DNA from: Bdellovibrionales bacterium
GTDB taxonomy: Bacteria; Bdellovibrionota; UBA1018; CAIMNF01
NCBI GenBank assembly: GCA_018266375.1
Contig: JAFEAO010000001.1
Location: 70,800-134,799, forward strand
Length of the DNA: 64,000 bases
Reading direction: 5' to 3'
In this document: positions 55,501 to 63,688 of the stretch, one piece after another
Layout: each line of letters opens with the position of its first letter
Position numbering within the stretch: position 1 is the first letter of the stretch
Notes under the pieces: model-generated
Databases searched by the model: none
What the model saw: the letters and a program-made list of their open reading frames with translations, nothing else
What the model was told of the DNA's origin: nothing
Program-made: the position numbers and the translations under genes

Positions 55501-55726
55501 CCGCGATACTGACGATCGCGCTCTCGACCGGGTCGATGACATCAGCTTCCATGACTTCAGGGGCGGCGCCTTCATAACGGGCCGCGATCGAGATCACCGG
55601 AAAATCGACGTCCGGAAGTTCGCTCACGCCCATGCGGTTAAAGCAGATCGCACCGAACACGATGAGGCCGAACATGAGCATCCAGGCAAAAACGGGTCTT
55701 TTAATCGAAAGATCTGAAAGAGTCAT
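52583..55726 (-). CDS. RND-family multidrug efflux transporter (HAE1/AcrB type)
   Basis: 1047-residue inner-membrane proton/drug antiporter, usual length and 12 membrane segments with two large periplasmic loops. The proton-relay pair Asp404-Asp405 lies in AIGIVVDDAI; N-terminus MTLSDLSIKRPVFAWML and the QDQGM and GQLVPLSSV segments are typical. Four bases after the TolC-family gene, so both are co-transcribed. No periplasmic adaptor (HlyD/AcrA type) is encoded in this operon. Substrate unknown. Confidence 0.92.
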   Translation of the reverse strand: MTLSDLSIKRPVFAWMLMFGLIVFGAICFNRMGVSELPDVDFPVISIAARYEGAAPEVMEADVIDPVESAIVSIAGVKNINSVARVGNAEINVEFSMDRDVDLAFQDVQAKIAATQAMLPKTMDPLTIMKINPEDFPVMWLSVNSSKMSLVDLMTFVKDDVRDRFSTVPGVGNMWMPGFLEPNLRVWVDNKLLQHFALSVADIVHTIQTEHSEPPSGRTEYNNREFSIRTMGEEKTPAGFENILINSRGGGPNYNPVPLKSVARIEEATADALTFARSNGQPSVGLGVVKQRGANAVSVADGVKKRMAEIEKTLPEGTHIVVNYDGTRFVKDAIHELILTLFLAALLTSLVCWLFLGSWSSTVNVLLAIPTSVLGSFIILYFAGFTLNTFSLLGLSLAIGIVVDDAIMVLENIIRHREMKKSRKEAAIVGTREITFAAMAASVALVAIFLPIAFVEGLIGKFLFEFGVTMSAAVLISLLEALTLTPMRASLFVEGGHERKSRIGRAFEATFASARNLYERTLDRALHNRWKVVILSLIFFVVSFSTAGLLKGEFQPPQDQGMLQIQLNNAPGSSITYTNERVKKMEDFLLSRPETGALFVAGGGFTGGETQAAIAFIEMKPKGKRGIDPIKGHELTQQEFIEVVREYLTKAIPESKPQVQDPSTMGFGSGGGKGFPAEFTIQGPDWVKLGELSRQIVDELKKEKIMVDVDSDLLQGAPEIRIVPNRARASAHGVEVASIGVVVNAMMGGVVAGSYDRGGHRYDIRVKSEPANTDPKEFIKTFSVRNNRGQLVPLSSVVDVYERSVASSISRKNRERSILIYGNLGAGKSQQEVLDLAKKTAEKILPQGYVFKFAGAAEEFQAGFMSLLFALFMGFVVAYMVLGSQFNSFIDPFTVFMALPFSFSGAFLALLITHQSMNMFSMIGLVLLMGIVKKNSILLVDFTNQRRDKEHVPVNQALIEACPARLRPILMTSIATIAGALPSALTLGPGAEARKPMAIAVIGGVLVSTLLTLYVVPCVYSLMAKFDQRTRDLKKASESITASTKNA

Positions 55727-55729
55727 GGT

Positions 55730-56980
55730 CTATTCCGCCGAGCCTTTCGGGAGTTGGAGCTTTGCCGAGGCGGCCTGCAAACGGATCCAATCGTATTGGG
55801 TCGAGAAGTAAGTTTGATCGTAAGCGCGGCGGGTCACTCGATAATCCGCGAGCGCTACCTGTACGTCGATGTTGCGCGAGAGACCGCGGCGGTATTCCTT
55901 CTGCAATACTTCGGTGTTTTTCTGAGCGATGTCGGAAGCGCGCTTCAAAACATCGAGCTGTGCCAAGCGGGTTTGCAAACTTTGATAGATGCTGCGGATT
56001 TCCTGCTCGGCTTGGCGCTGGATGCGGTGGAACTCGAGCTCCGAGTCTTTCATGCGTGAAGCCGCCTCATTAACCTTGGCCTGGGTCGCCCCGCCTTCGA
56101 AAATCGGAAAGGTGATCTTAAATTGGAGATCCCAGTTGATCTCGTTCAAAAATCCCGGCGGACGGGTAAGATAATAGTTCCCCACGACGTCGATCGACGG
56201 ATAGTGGGCGCCGCGCGCGATCGAAACATCCTTGTCGCTCGCGTTCATGCGCTTCTCGGCGGCCATCACGTCGGGACGCTGATTGACCGAACCCAGGTAC
56301 ACATCCAGTTTGTCGAGCGTGGGTTTGAGTTGCGGATCGGTCACCGCCGTATTTTGCGGAAGACCGGTGAGGTACGTAAAGTTTTCGCGTTCGGTGGCGA
56401 GTAACGAGTTGGTGTTCTCGAGATCCGAGCGGATGTTGAGCTCCGATGTTTGCGCGGTCAGCGATTCGCTCGCGCTGGATTCGCCCCGCTTCACGCGGCC
56501 TTGCAGCTCGCCCACGCGGCTGGAATAAATGTCGGCCTGCTGTTTTAAGTTTTTCAGATCCTGCTCGAGCGCCAGAATATTAAAAAAACTTTGGGCGACG
56601 TTTTGATAAAGCTGCACCTGGCTCGACAGATAATTATCTTTCGAAGCCGCGAGCAGGGTTTTTTGCTGACTCAGGCCCGCGAACTCCCGCAAGCCGCGGA
56701 AGATCGGCTGCGTAACAGAGAGACTGACCGTCGTTTGTTGATTCGGAAAAATCTCGCGTGCGATCGGATCCTTGAGCGCCGGTTGGACGAAGTAAGTTCC
56801 GAGCAACGCGACGTTCGGCATGACCGCGCCCTTCATTTGGCTGTAGCGAGAATCCGCCTGATCGATTTTGTTTCGGCTTTGCTCCAGCGTCTCGTTTTTG
56901 CGGAGGGCTTCGGAGTAAGATTGTTCGAGAGTCGTGGCGTTTGCGGTTTGAAGTGCGGAGAGAATCAAGAGGAGAAACAT
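55730..56980 (-). CDS. TolC-family outer-membrane efflux channel
   Basis: 416 residues with a signal peptide (about 1-15) and the internal repeat of the outer-membrane efflux protein family: two long helical hairpins with YPSIDVVGNYYLT between them. No lipobox Cys, so it is TolC-like rather than NodT-like. It forms the exit duct for the RND pump encoded directly downstream. Confidence 0.87.
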   Translation of the reverse strand: MFLLLILSALQTANATTLEQSYSEALRKNETLEQSRNKIDQADSRYSQMKGAVMPNVALLGTYFVQPALKDPIAREIFPNQQTTVSLSVTQPIFRGLREFAGLSQQKTLLAASKDNYLSSQVQLYQNVAQSFFNILALEQDLKNLKQQADIYSSRVGELQGRVKRGESSASESLTAQTSELNIRSDLENTNSLLATERENFTYLTGLPQNTAVTDPQLKPTLDKLDVYLGSVNQRPDVMAAEKRMNASDKDVSIARGAHYPSIDVVGNYYLTRPPGFLNEINWDLQFKITFPIFEGGATQAKVNEAASRMKDSELEFHRIQRQAEQEIRSIYQSLQTRLAQLDVLKRASDIAQKNTEVLQKEYRRGLSRNIDVQVALADYRVTRRAYDQTYFSTQYDWIRLQAASAKLQLPKGSAE

Positions 56981-57059
56981 AAGAAAAAACCTTATCTTTT
57001 ACCTACCTGAAAGTGAAGAATGGATTCAAACTCAAGGCATTTTTTTGCATCGCATTAAG

Positions 57060-57099
57060 TTTATATTTGGCGAATGGAATAGTGCAAAACGTGATGCAC
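57060..57099 (-). promoter_or_regulatory. possible promoter and operator of the TolC/RND operon
   Basis: On the minus strand TTGCAC (57082-57087), a 16-base spacer and TATAAA (57060-57065). The -35 box overlaps an inverted repeat GTGCA (57082-57086) / TGCAC (57095-57099), a plausible repressor site. The same gap also serves the divergent eut operon. Confidence 0.4.
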
Positions 57100-57140
57100 G
57101 ATCAAACTTGCAAGACGAGCTGTTTTCGCTCCGTCAAGTG

Positions 57141-57169
57141 TTGCGCTTCGCTTGGCAGTGACATACCGT
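57141..57169 (+). promoter_or_regulatory. weak candidate promoter for the eut operon
   Basis: TTGCGC (57141-57146), 17-base spacer, TACCGT (57164-57169). The match is poor, but the predicted start site falls at the GTG of eutB (57177), which has no Shine-Dalgarno; this would again give a leaderless mRNA. An activator-dependent promoter would fit an inducible operon. Confidence 0.25.
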
Positions 57170-57176
57170 TTTCTTA

Positions 57177-58589
57177 GTGTCAAAGTTGCAGACCCACATC
57201 TTCAACACGACTTACCAGTTCGGTTCGATCAAAGAGGTTCTCAATAAAGCCTCGGATCTTCGAAGCGGCGACATTCAAGCGGGCATCGGGGCTGCTGACA
57301 CGCGTGAACGTGTTGCTGCAAAAATCGTTTTGAGCGAATTCGAACTCGGAACCCTACGCCACCATCCGTCCGTACCGTACGAGGAATGCGAGCTCTCCCG
57401 GATGTTTGAAGACTCCCTCGATGAAAAGGCGTACAAAAGAGTCGCGGGCATGACCGTGGGGCAATTTCGCGAGTGGATCGTGGATGAAACCACCACCGGC
57501 ACCGACATTCTTGCGATCTCACCAGGTTTGACTCCCGAGATGGTGTCATCGGTTGCTAAAATCATGAGCAACATGGACTTAGTCACCAGCGCGAAAAAGA
57601 TCCGCGTCGTCGTCAAATGCAACGCCACTCTAGGCTTGCCCGGCCGCATCTCGAGCCGCTTGCAACCCAATCACCCGCGCGACGAAGTCGCCGGAATTTT
57701 GGCTGCAATTAGAGAAGGCCTCTCGTACGGCTGCGGAGATGCGGTCTTGGGAATCAACCCTGCGACCGAAACCGTCGAGTCCACTCATGAGATCCTCTCT
57801 CGCACCAAGGATTTTATGCGCCAGTACTCGATTCCGACGCAAAACTGCGTGCTCGCGCACATCACCACTCAAATACGCGCGCTGGAGCGCAAGGCGCCGG
57901 TCGATTTATTTTTCCAATCGCTGGCGGGCAGCGAGAAAGCAAACCGTAACTTCGGGATCTCCCTGAAGCTCATTGATGAGGCGCACGACATGATCCGGCG
58001 CGAGGGCACCGCCGAAGGCCCGAACGTCATGTACTTTGAAACGGGCCAGGGTACGGCGCTGTCTTCAAATGCGCACTACGGTGCCGACCAGATGACGATG
58101 GAAGCGCGCACATACGGATTCGCGCGCAGGTATAAGCCTTTCCTGGTGAACTCGGTTGTCGGATTTATCGGGCCGGAGTATTTGTACAACGGCAAGCAGA
58201 TCCGCCGCGCCGGTCTCGAAGATCACTTCATGGGCAAACTCTCGGGTATCTCCATGGGCTGCGACGCTTGTTACACCAACCACGCGGTGTCGGATCAGGA
58301 TGACCAAGAGGATTTGGAGCTGCTGCTGGCAACGGCAGGCGTAAATTTCTTGATGGCGATCCCGGTCGGCGACGATGTGATGCTCAATTATGAAACGACG
58401 TCGTTTCATAATAATGCGACCTTGAGATCCTTATTGGATTTGAAACCGACGCCGGAGTTTGAAGCATGGCTCGTGCGCATGGGACTCTGGCGCAACGGTC
58501 GCCTCACCGCCCGTGCCGGTGATCCGTCGGTGTTTAATTCTCAGAGATTTGCTCCATCGTCACCGCGTCCGAAGGAGTTCAACGCATGA
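57177..58589 (+). CDS. eutB: ethanolamine ammonia-lyase, large subunit
   Basis: With EutC and adenosylcobalamin it splits ethanolamine into acetaldehyde and ammonia inside the microcompartment. The 470 residues match the family over the whole length: TYQFGSIKEVLNKASDLRSG near the start, RVAAKIVLSE, CNATLGLPGRISSRLQPNHP, GCGDAVLGINPA, FFQSLAGSE, YFETGQG and GMGCD-like ISMGCDACYTNHA. The start is GTG without a Shine-Dalgarno. Its end overlaps eutC by four bases (ATGA). Confidence 0.97.
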   Translation: MSKLQTHIFNTTYQFGSIKEVLNKASDLRSGDIQAGIGAADTRERVAAKIVLSEFELGTLRHHPSVPYEECELSRMFEDSLDEKAYKRVAGMTVGQFREWIVDETTTGTDILAISPGLTPEMVSSVAKIMSNMDLVTSAKKIRVVVKCNATLGLPGRISSRLQPNHPRDEVAGILAAIREGLSYGCGDAVLGINPATETVESTHEILSRTKDFMRQYSIPTQNCVLAHITTQIRALERKAPVDLFFQSLAGSEKANRNFGISLKLIDEAHDMIRREGTAEGPNVMYFETGQGTALSSNAHYGADQMTMEARTYGFARRYKPFLVNSVVGFIGPEYLYNGKQIRRAGLEDHFMGKLSGISMGCDACYTNHAVSDQDDQEDLELLLATAGVNFLMAIPVGDDVMLNYETTSFHNNATLRSLLDLKPTPEFEAWLVRMGLWRNGRLTARAGDPSVFNSQRFAPSSPRPKEFNA

Positions 58590-59398
58590 ACGAACGGACA
58601 AAAGATTTATTGCGCCGTCGTCCTTACCTCGCTTCGTGGTTTGAAGAAAAAACCGACGAACGCGTCGAACCCCAACTTCTCGCACGCAAAACGGAGCACT
58701 TGGATCCGTCGTTAATCAAAAAACTGGTCGAGCACACGCCATCTCGAATCGCCGTCGGCCGCGCGGGCACGCGTTTCTTGACCAAAGACTCTCTCGCGAT
58801 GCGCGCAGGTCACGCAATCGCAAAAGATGCGGTCTATAGCGATATTAGCCAGGAATTTGTGGATAGCTTGGAGTGCATCCAACTCCACTCTCAGAACACC
58901 GATCGTGAAGATTATTTACTTTACCCCAACAAGGGCCGCCGCCTAAACGATGAGTCGCTTGCAAAACTCCGCGCCGAAGGCTCGGATGGCGTCGACGTGC
59001 AAATCATCGTCGGAGATGGGCTCAGCGCTTGGGCGTCGGAGCGAAATGTGCCTGAATTATTACGCGTGCTCGTCGGCGAACTCGATCGCGCCGGGCTGTC
59101 GTACGGCAAACCGGTGTTTGTTCGCTTTGCCCGCGTCGGGATTCAAGACCATGTGGGTACGGAAATGCATGCGCGAGCGACGGTGATTCTGTTGGGTGAA
59201 CGTCCGGGCTTAGGCACCGGTGATTCGTTATCCGCGTACATCGCGTACGAACCCAAAATGGATCAAGACAACGCCGAAAAGAACTGTATTTCAAACATTC
59301 GTCAGCTCGGATTCAAGCCGCATGAAGCGGCGATTGAAATCGTCAAAGTCATTCAACGTGCGATCGCGGCCGGAAAAGGTGGTGTTGCGGCGCTGTAA
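58586..59398 (+). CDS. eutC: ethanolamine ammonia-lyase, small subunit
   Basis: 270 residues. Conserved parts: PSRIAVGRAGTRFLT, LRAGHAIAKDAV-like segment (MRAGHAIAKDAV), QIIVGDGLSAWA, and a Cys-containing end region SNIRQLG. It completes the B12-dependent lyase with EutB. The usual N-terminal encapsulation helix of EutC is not obvious; the first 40 residues are charged instead. Translation is coupled to eutB by the ATGA overlap. Confidence 0.95.
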   Translation: MNERTKDLLRRRPYLASWFEEKTDERVEPQLLARKTEHLDPSLIKKLVEHTPSRIAVGRAGTRFLTKDSLAMRAGHAIAKDAVYSDISQEFVDSLECIQLHSQNTDREDYLLYPNKGRRLNDESLAKLRAEGSDGVDVQIIVGDGLSAWASERNVPELLRVLVGELDRAGLSYGKPVFVRFARVGIQDHVGTEMHARATVILLGERPGLGTGDSLSAYIAYEPKMDQDNAEKNCISNIRQLGFKPHEAAIEIVKVIQRAIAAGKGGVAAL

Positions 59399-59454
59399 AC
59401 CGGATGCTCTAGAAATGATCTCTGTCGCTCCATATCTTTCTTAACGGAGGTCTC

Positions 59455-59520
59455 GTGAGTCCTCGGCCAAACATTAAAAGTTGCACTCCTCCTTCGCCTC
59501 CAGATACCCTAAAGCCATGA
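59455..59520 (+). CDS. 21-codon leader ORF coupled to eutL
   Basis: A GTG start at 59455 sits four bases after a perfect GGAGG (59446-59450). The frame runs 21 codons (MSPRPNIKSC, then Pro/Ser-rich) and stops at TGA 59518-59520, overlapping the eutL ATG (59517-59519). eutL itself has no Shine-Dalgarno, so ribosomes ending the leader could re-initiate on eutL. It is too short for family recognition, and the peptide itself may have no role. Confidence 0.45.
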   Translation: MSPRPNIKSCTPPSPPDTLKP

Positions 59521-60203
59521 ATCTCGAACCGGTTCGCCCCAAAATTCTCTCCTGCCAGACCATTCCGCAAGCACACGCCGATCTCGTTAAATCCCTGAAC
59601 CTCGACCCGCGCAAGCACACGTCGCTAGGACTTGTCACTTGCGATCAGGACGACTCACTCTACGCAGCCCTTGACCACGCGACCAAATACGCACCCATCG
59701 ACGTGGTGTACGCAAAATCATTTTATGCCGGCGCCAACCACGCTTCAGGTCCGTTCTCAGGCGAATCGATCGGCGTGATCGCAGCCGCAACGCCCGAAGA
59801 CATCAACGAAGGCTTGTTTGCTCTCGAGCAAGCGATTGAAAAGGACATTTCGTTCTTCCAATTTGGCGACAAAACCGGCGGTCCGACGTTTTTCCCACAC
59901 GTCATCGCGAGCCTCGGGCACTACTTGGCTAAAGAAGCGGGGGTCGCACCCGGCACCGCGATGGCTTACCTCATCGCTCCGCCGATGGAATCAGTCATTG
60001 GCATCGACGCTGCACTTAAGGCCGCAAAAGTCCGCATGGTGAAGCACTTTGGACCTCCAACGGAAACCAACTTTGGGGGCGGATATCTCGTGGGCGATCT
60101 CCATGAAGTTGAGGCCGCACGAGCCGCTTTTGTTGAGGGCGTTAGACGCGTTGCATTAGCACCTGTCCACGCATTGAAAAAGCCTGAAAGATTCAGAAGG
60201 TAG
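59517..60203 (+). CDS. eutL: microcompartment shell protein EutL
   Basis: 228-residue tandem BMC-domain trimer protein that forms a gated pore in the shell. Family signs are the SLGLVTCDQDDSLYAALDHATK and YAKSFYAGANHASGPFSGE segments in the first half and FFPHVIASLGHYL and GIDAALKAAKV in the second. The start at 59517 matches the family N-terminus (MNLEPVRPKILSCQTI); upstream in-frame codons lie in the leader region. Expression probably depends on translation of the leader ORF. Confidence 0.93.
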   Translation: MNLEPVRPKILSCQTIPQAHADLVKSLNLDPRKHTSLGLVTCDQDDSLYAALDHATKYAPIDVVYAKSFYAGANHASGPFSGESIGVIAAATPEDINEGLFALEQAIEKDISFFQFGDKTGGPTFFPHVIASLGHYLAKEAGVAPGTAMAYLIAPPMESVIGIDAALKAAKVRMVKHFGPPTETNFGGGYLVGDLHEVEAARAAFVEGVRRVALAPVHALKKPERFRR

Positions 60204-60215
60204 CCCGGAATTTTA

Positions 60216-60245
60216 TTGACGCTAGCTATCGGCCGCCCCTAAAAT
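60216..60245 (+). promoter_or_regulatory. internal promoter before eutM
   Basis: TTGACG (60216-60221), 18-base spacer, TAAAAT (60240-60245): five of six matches in each box. It lies in the 69-base gap after eutL, with the strong GGAGGG Shine-Dalgarno (60259-60264) of eutM behind it. It would raise expression of the abundant hexameric shell protein. Confidence 0.6.
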
Positions 60246-60272
60246 TTATCTATCCACCGGAGGGACGATAAA

Positions 60273-60566
60273 ATGGCAGATGCATTGGGAATGATCGAGA
60301 CAAAAGGTTTTGTTGCGATGGTAGAAGCCAGCGACGCGATGCTTAAGGCAGCAAAGGTCGAGTTAGTCGGTTATGAAAAAACCGGAGGCGGGTACACCGC
60401 TGCTATTATTCGCGGCGACGTTGCCGCGGTCAAAGCCGCAACCGAAGCTGGCGTCCGCGCCGCTGAGAAAGTTGGCGAGCTCGTGTCAGTGCACGTGATC
60501 CCACGTCCGCATGACAATCTTGAAATGACCCTCCCACTGGGTCGCGCTCCTAAAAACTCCAAATAA
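60273..60566 (+). CDS. eutM: hexameric microcompartment shell protein (EutM/PduA type)
   Basis: 97 residues, one BMC domain: [20 protein letters not shown] at the N-terminus, [26 protein letters not shown] in the middle, [13 protein letters not shown] near the end. This is the major facet tile of the shell. Strong Shine-Dalgarno and a probable own promoter. Confidence 0.96.
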   Translation: MADALGMIETKGFVAMVEASDAMLKAAKVELVGYEKTGGGYTAAIIRGDVAAVKAATEAGVRAAEKVGELVSVHVIPRPHDNLEMTLPLGRAPKNSK

Positions 60567-60582
60567 TTTTTGAGAGCGAATC

Positions 60583-60882
60583 GTGAAATTAGGAAAAGTC
60601 GTGGGGACCGTGGTCTCCACACGCAAAGACGAAAAACTTGAAGGCCTGAGTCTCCGAGTCGTTCAATGGCTCGACGCTAACGGCGAAGCGATCAGCGGTT
60701 CAGATGGCGATTCGATCGTTGCGGTCGATACCGTCGGCGCAGGCGTAGGAGAAGTCGTCCTCGTCGCTACCGGAAGTGCCGCCCGTCTCTCCAAATCAAC
60801 CGAAGGTAAACCGATCGACGGCACCATCATCTCCATCGTCGACACGGTCGAGATGGGTGGAAAGGTAAAGTACTCAAAGTAA
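60583..60882 (+). CDS. eutN: pentameric microcompartment vertex protein (EutN/CcmL type)
   Basis: 99 residues with a GTG start, 16 bases after eutM. Family signs: KLGKVVGTVVSTRKDEKLEG, VAVDTVGAGVGEVVLVATGSAAR and GTIISIVDTV. Pentamers of this family close the shell vertices. Confidence 0.95.
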   Translation: MKLGKVVGTVVSTRKDEKLEGLSLRVVQWLDANGEAISGSDGDSIVAVDTVGAGVGEVVLVATGSAARLSKSTEGKPIDGTIISIVDTVEMGGKVKYSK

Positions 60883-60896
60883 GGGGCTAAAGTTCT

Positions 60897-62345
60897 GTGG
60901 ATACTTCCGATGACCAAATTAATCTTATCGTCGATCGAGTCATCGAAAAACTTGGTTCCCACGCATCTACTCCGTCTGCAGCCACAAAACCAATCGCCCG
61001 CACCTCTCCCTCGGCTCGGCCTGTTGCTCCGGTAGACATCTCGCTCGGTCGCTTCGAAAAAATCGACGACGCCATCAACGCCGCCGAAAAAGCGTTTAAC
61101 GAGTATCGCGAGGTCACGATCGCCACACGCGATCGCATAATCGCAGCGATCCGTAATATTTGCCGCGAGCACGTGGGCGAACTCGCCCGCATGGCGGTTG
61201 AAGAAACAAAAATGGGCCGCGTGGAAGACAAAATCAAAAAGAATCTTCTCGCGATCAATAAAACTCCCGGCACCGAAGATCTGCGTCCGACCGCATTCAC
61301 CGGGGACGACGGACTCACGCTGCTTGAACGCGCCCCCTGGGGCGTGATTGGCTCGGTCACTCCGAGCACCAATCCAACCGAGACCGTGATCAGTAACTCC
61401 ATCGGAATGATCGCGGGCGGGAACACAGTGGTGTTCAACACTCACCCATCTGCACGTAAAGTTTCGAACTACGCGGTTCATCTCATCAACAAAGCCATCA
61501 TCGCGGAAGGTGGTCCTGCAAATTTGATTGTGACGGTGGCGTCGCCCACGATTGAGTCGGCACAAGCGTTGATGAAACATCCGGGGATTCGATTGCTCGT
61601 GGTAACCGGAGGTCCGGCAGTCGTCGCGCAAGCCATGAAATCCGGAAAACGCGTGATCGGCGCCGGCCCGGGCAATCCGCCAGTAGTCGTCGACGAAACC
61701 GCCGACATCGATGCTGCCGGTCGCGATATCGTGATGTCCGCCGGCACCGACAACAACATCGTCTGCACCGTCGAAAAAGAAATCATCGTGACCGAAGCGG
61801 CCGCTGAAGACTTGAAGCGCGCTTTAATCAAGCACGGAGCCGTCGAGATTCACGCGGCACAAGCGCGCCGCTTAGAGGGCATCCTCATTAAAAACGGCCA
61901 TCCCAATAAAGATTTCGTCGGCCGTGATATTCAAGTGATCCTTCGCGAGATCGGACTCGAAGTTGAGGCGAGCAAACGCATCGCCATCATCGAGACCGGC
62001 CCGGATCATCCATTCGCGGTCACCGAGATGCTGATGCCGATTCTCTCATTCATTCGCGTAAAGAACGTCGACGACGCCATCGATCTTGCGTACAAACTTG
62101 AAGGCGGGTGCTTTCACACGTCGGTCATGCATTCCCGCAACATCGATTCTCTCAATAAAATGCACATGAAGATGAACACTTCGATCTTTGTCAAAAACGG
62201 CCCCGCACTCGCGGGCCTCGGCATGGAAGGCGAAGGTTCCACTTCCTTTACGATCGCATCACCCACTGGCGATGGCGTCACGACTCCAAAGTCGTTTACG
62301 CGTCTCCGCAAGTGCGTGATGAGCGGCCACTTTGGAAGGGTATGA
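60897..62345 (+). CDS. eutE: CoA-acylating acetaldehyde dehydrogenase EutE
   Basis: Converts acetaldehyde and CoA to acetyl-CoA with NAD in the compartment lumen. The 482 residues start with a short amphipathic helix (about 5-19, DDQINLIVDRVIEKLG) and a Ser/Ala/Pro linker (about 20-45), the layout of an encapsulation peptide. The catalytic Cys290 lies in DNNIVCTVEKE; the GGPAVV and GAGPGNPPVVVDE segments bind cofactor. Start is GTG, and the end overlaps the next gene (ATGA). Confidence 0.95.
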   Translation: MDTSDDQINLIVDRVIEKLGSHASTPSAATKPIARTSPSARPVAPVDISLGRFEKIDDAINAAEKAFNEYREVTIATRDRIIAAIRNICREHVGELARMAVEETKMGRVEDKIKKNLLAINKTPGTEDLRPTAFTGDDGLTLLERAPWGVIGSVTPSTNPTETVISNSIGMIAGGNTVVFNTHPSARKVSNYAVHLINKAIIAEGGPANLIVTVASPTIESAQALMKHPGIRLLVVTGGPAVVAQAMKSGKRVIGAGPGNPPVVVDETADIDAAGRDIVMSAGTDNNIVCTVEKEIIVTEAAAEDLKRALIKHGAVEIHAAQARRLEGILIKNGHPNKDFVGRDIQVILREIGLEVEASKRIAIIETGPDHPFAVTEMLMPILSFIRVKNVDDAIDLAYKLEGGCFHTSVMHSRNIDSLNKMHMKMNTSIFVKNGPALAGLGMEGEGSTSFTIASPTGDGVTTPKSFTRLRKCVMSGHFGRV

Positions 62346-63688
62346 GCAAAAACCCAAATCAAATCATAGCGCTGGTTCGAGAAGCAGGCGTTATCGGTGC
62401 AGCCGGAATGGGCTATCCCACGTACGCAAAACTCCAATGCGAAGCTCACACCGTGATCATCAATGGCAGCGAATGCGAGCCGCTACTGTACACCGATAAA
62501 ACTTTGCTTCGCGATCGCACGGTGGATGTGGTTGACGGCTTGATACAGGCGATGATCGCATCGGGCGCCAAGCGGGGTGTAGTGGCGCTCAATGCCGCTG
62601 ACATCGAGGGTGTCGCGCGGGTTGAAAAAGAACTCGTTCAAACACCCGGTTTGTCTTTGCATTTACTTGGCGATTACTACCCTGCCGGCGATGAGTTCAA
62701 TCTTGTGTACGAAGTAACGGGTAAGCTTGTGCCTGAAGGCGGAACTCCACTCGATATCGGCGTGCTTGTGCTAAACGTAACGACAGCTCGGCAAATTTCT
62801 CAAGCGGTAAATGGTATTGCTGCAACCGAGCGTACCGTGACGATTGCAGGCGAGGTCCGCGAGCCCAAAGTGGTAACGGTCCCGATCGGCACTCGCTATT
62901 CCGAGTTGATTGCGATGGCGGGCGGTCCTTCAGTTCCTGGCGCGATTGTCTTGGAAGGCGGTCCGATGATGGGCCGGATCGTCACTGACCTCGAGCAAGG
63001 CCTCGCAAAATCGGTTGGTGCGCTCGTACTCCTCCCTCCTCAGCACCTCGTCGTACGGATGAAAAAAAAGTCGGTGAGCGAGATCGTCAAACAATCCAAA
63101 GCATCAAGCGGCCAACGCATGCAAAGTACCGATCTTTGCCCGCGTCATTTGCTTGGACACGATATCAATCCTGATCGCGCGATGGTGGCACTCGACTACG
63201 GTCGCGCTGAACCGAGCGCAGCTATCACCGCCGCCTACTTGTGTAGCGATTGCGGAATTTGTGAACTCATCGGCGACGAATCGTCATTCTCCTCTCCTCG
63301 TAAAATTTATCAGGAGTACAAATCGCGTCTCCTGCGCGCCGGAGTGGCAAACCCACATCGTCGTACGGATATCCGCGCCCACTCCCAATTTGAGAACCGC
63401 AAGCTCGCGGCCGCGACACTCATCAAAAAACTCGACATCGGCTCGTACGTCACGAAGCCTACCGTACTCAGTGGCAAACCCGTCGTGAATCTCGTACGCG
63501 TCCCACTCGGCCGTCACGTGGGTGCTCCCGCGCAAGCCATGGTCCACACCGGTCAAAGCGTCCGTCGAGGAGATGTGATTGCGGCGTCGCCCGAAGGTTT
63601 CTTGGGCACGATCTACCACGCTCCGATCCACGGCAAGGTCACCCACATCGATGAGACTAATATCGAAGTCACCGGAGGTGTCGCGTGA
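62342..63688 (+). CDS. pduS: PduS/RnfC-like flavin and iron-sulfur electron-transfer protein
   Basis: 448 residues. N-terminal RnfC-type segment GVIGAAGMGYPTYAK and NGSECEPLLYTD, a central SLBB region, then Cys266 (DLCPRH) and Cys301-x2-Cys304-x2-Cys307 (LCSDCGIC), which could hold a 4Fe-4S cluster; the second full ferredoxin motif seen in some homologues is not obvious. A biotinyl-like barrel (about 370-448) ends the protein. PduS reduces cobalamin for B12-enzyme upkeep in propanediol compartments; here it would serve EutBC or recycle NADH. Coupled on both sides by four-base overlaps. Confidence 0.88.
   Translation: MSKNPNQIIALVREAGVIGAAGMGYPTYAKLQCEAHTVIINGSECEPLLYTDKTLLRDRTVDVVDGLIQAMIASGAKRGVVALNAADIEGVARVEKELVQTPGLSLHLLGDYYPAGDEFNLVYEVTGKLVPEGGTPLDIGVLVLNVTTARQISQAVNGIAATERTVTIAGEVREPKVVTVPIGTRYSELIAMAGGPSVPGAIVLEGGPMMGRIVTDLEQGLAKSVGALVLLPPQHLVVRMKKKSVSEIVKQSKASSGQRMQSTDLCPRHLLGHDINPDRAMVALDYGRAEPSAAITAAYLCSDCGICELIGDESSFSSPRKIYQEYKSRLLRAGVANPHRRTDIRAHSQFENRKLAAATLIKKLDIGSYVTKPTVLSGKPVVNLVRVPLGRHVGAPAQAMVHTGQSVRRGDVIAASPEGFLGTIYHAPIHGKVTHIDETNIEVTGGVA

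Noticed and set aside
54722..55717. 331-codon plus-strand frame opposite the RND transporter gene
   Set aside because: It lies wholly inside a well-supported RND gene and shows only antisense-type composition.
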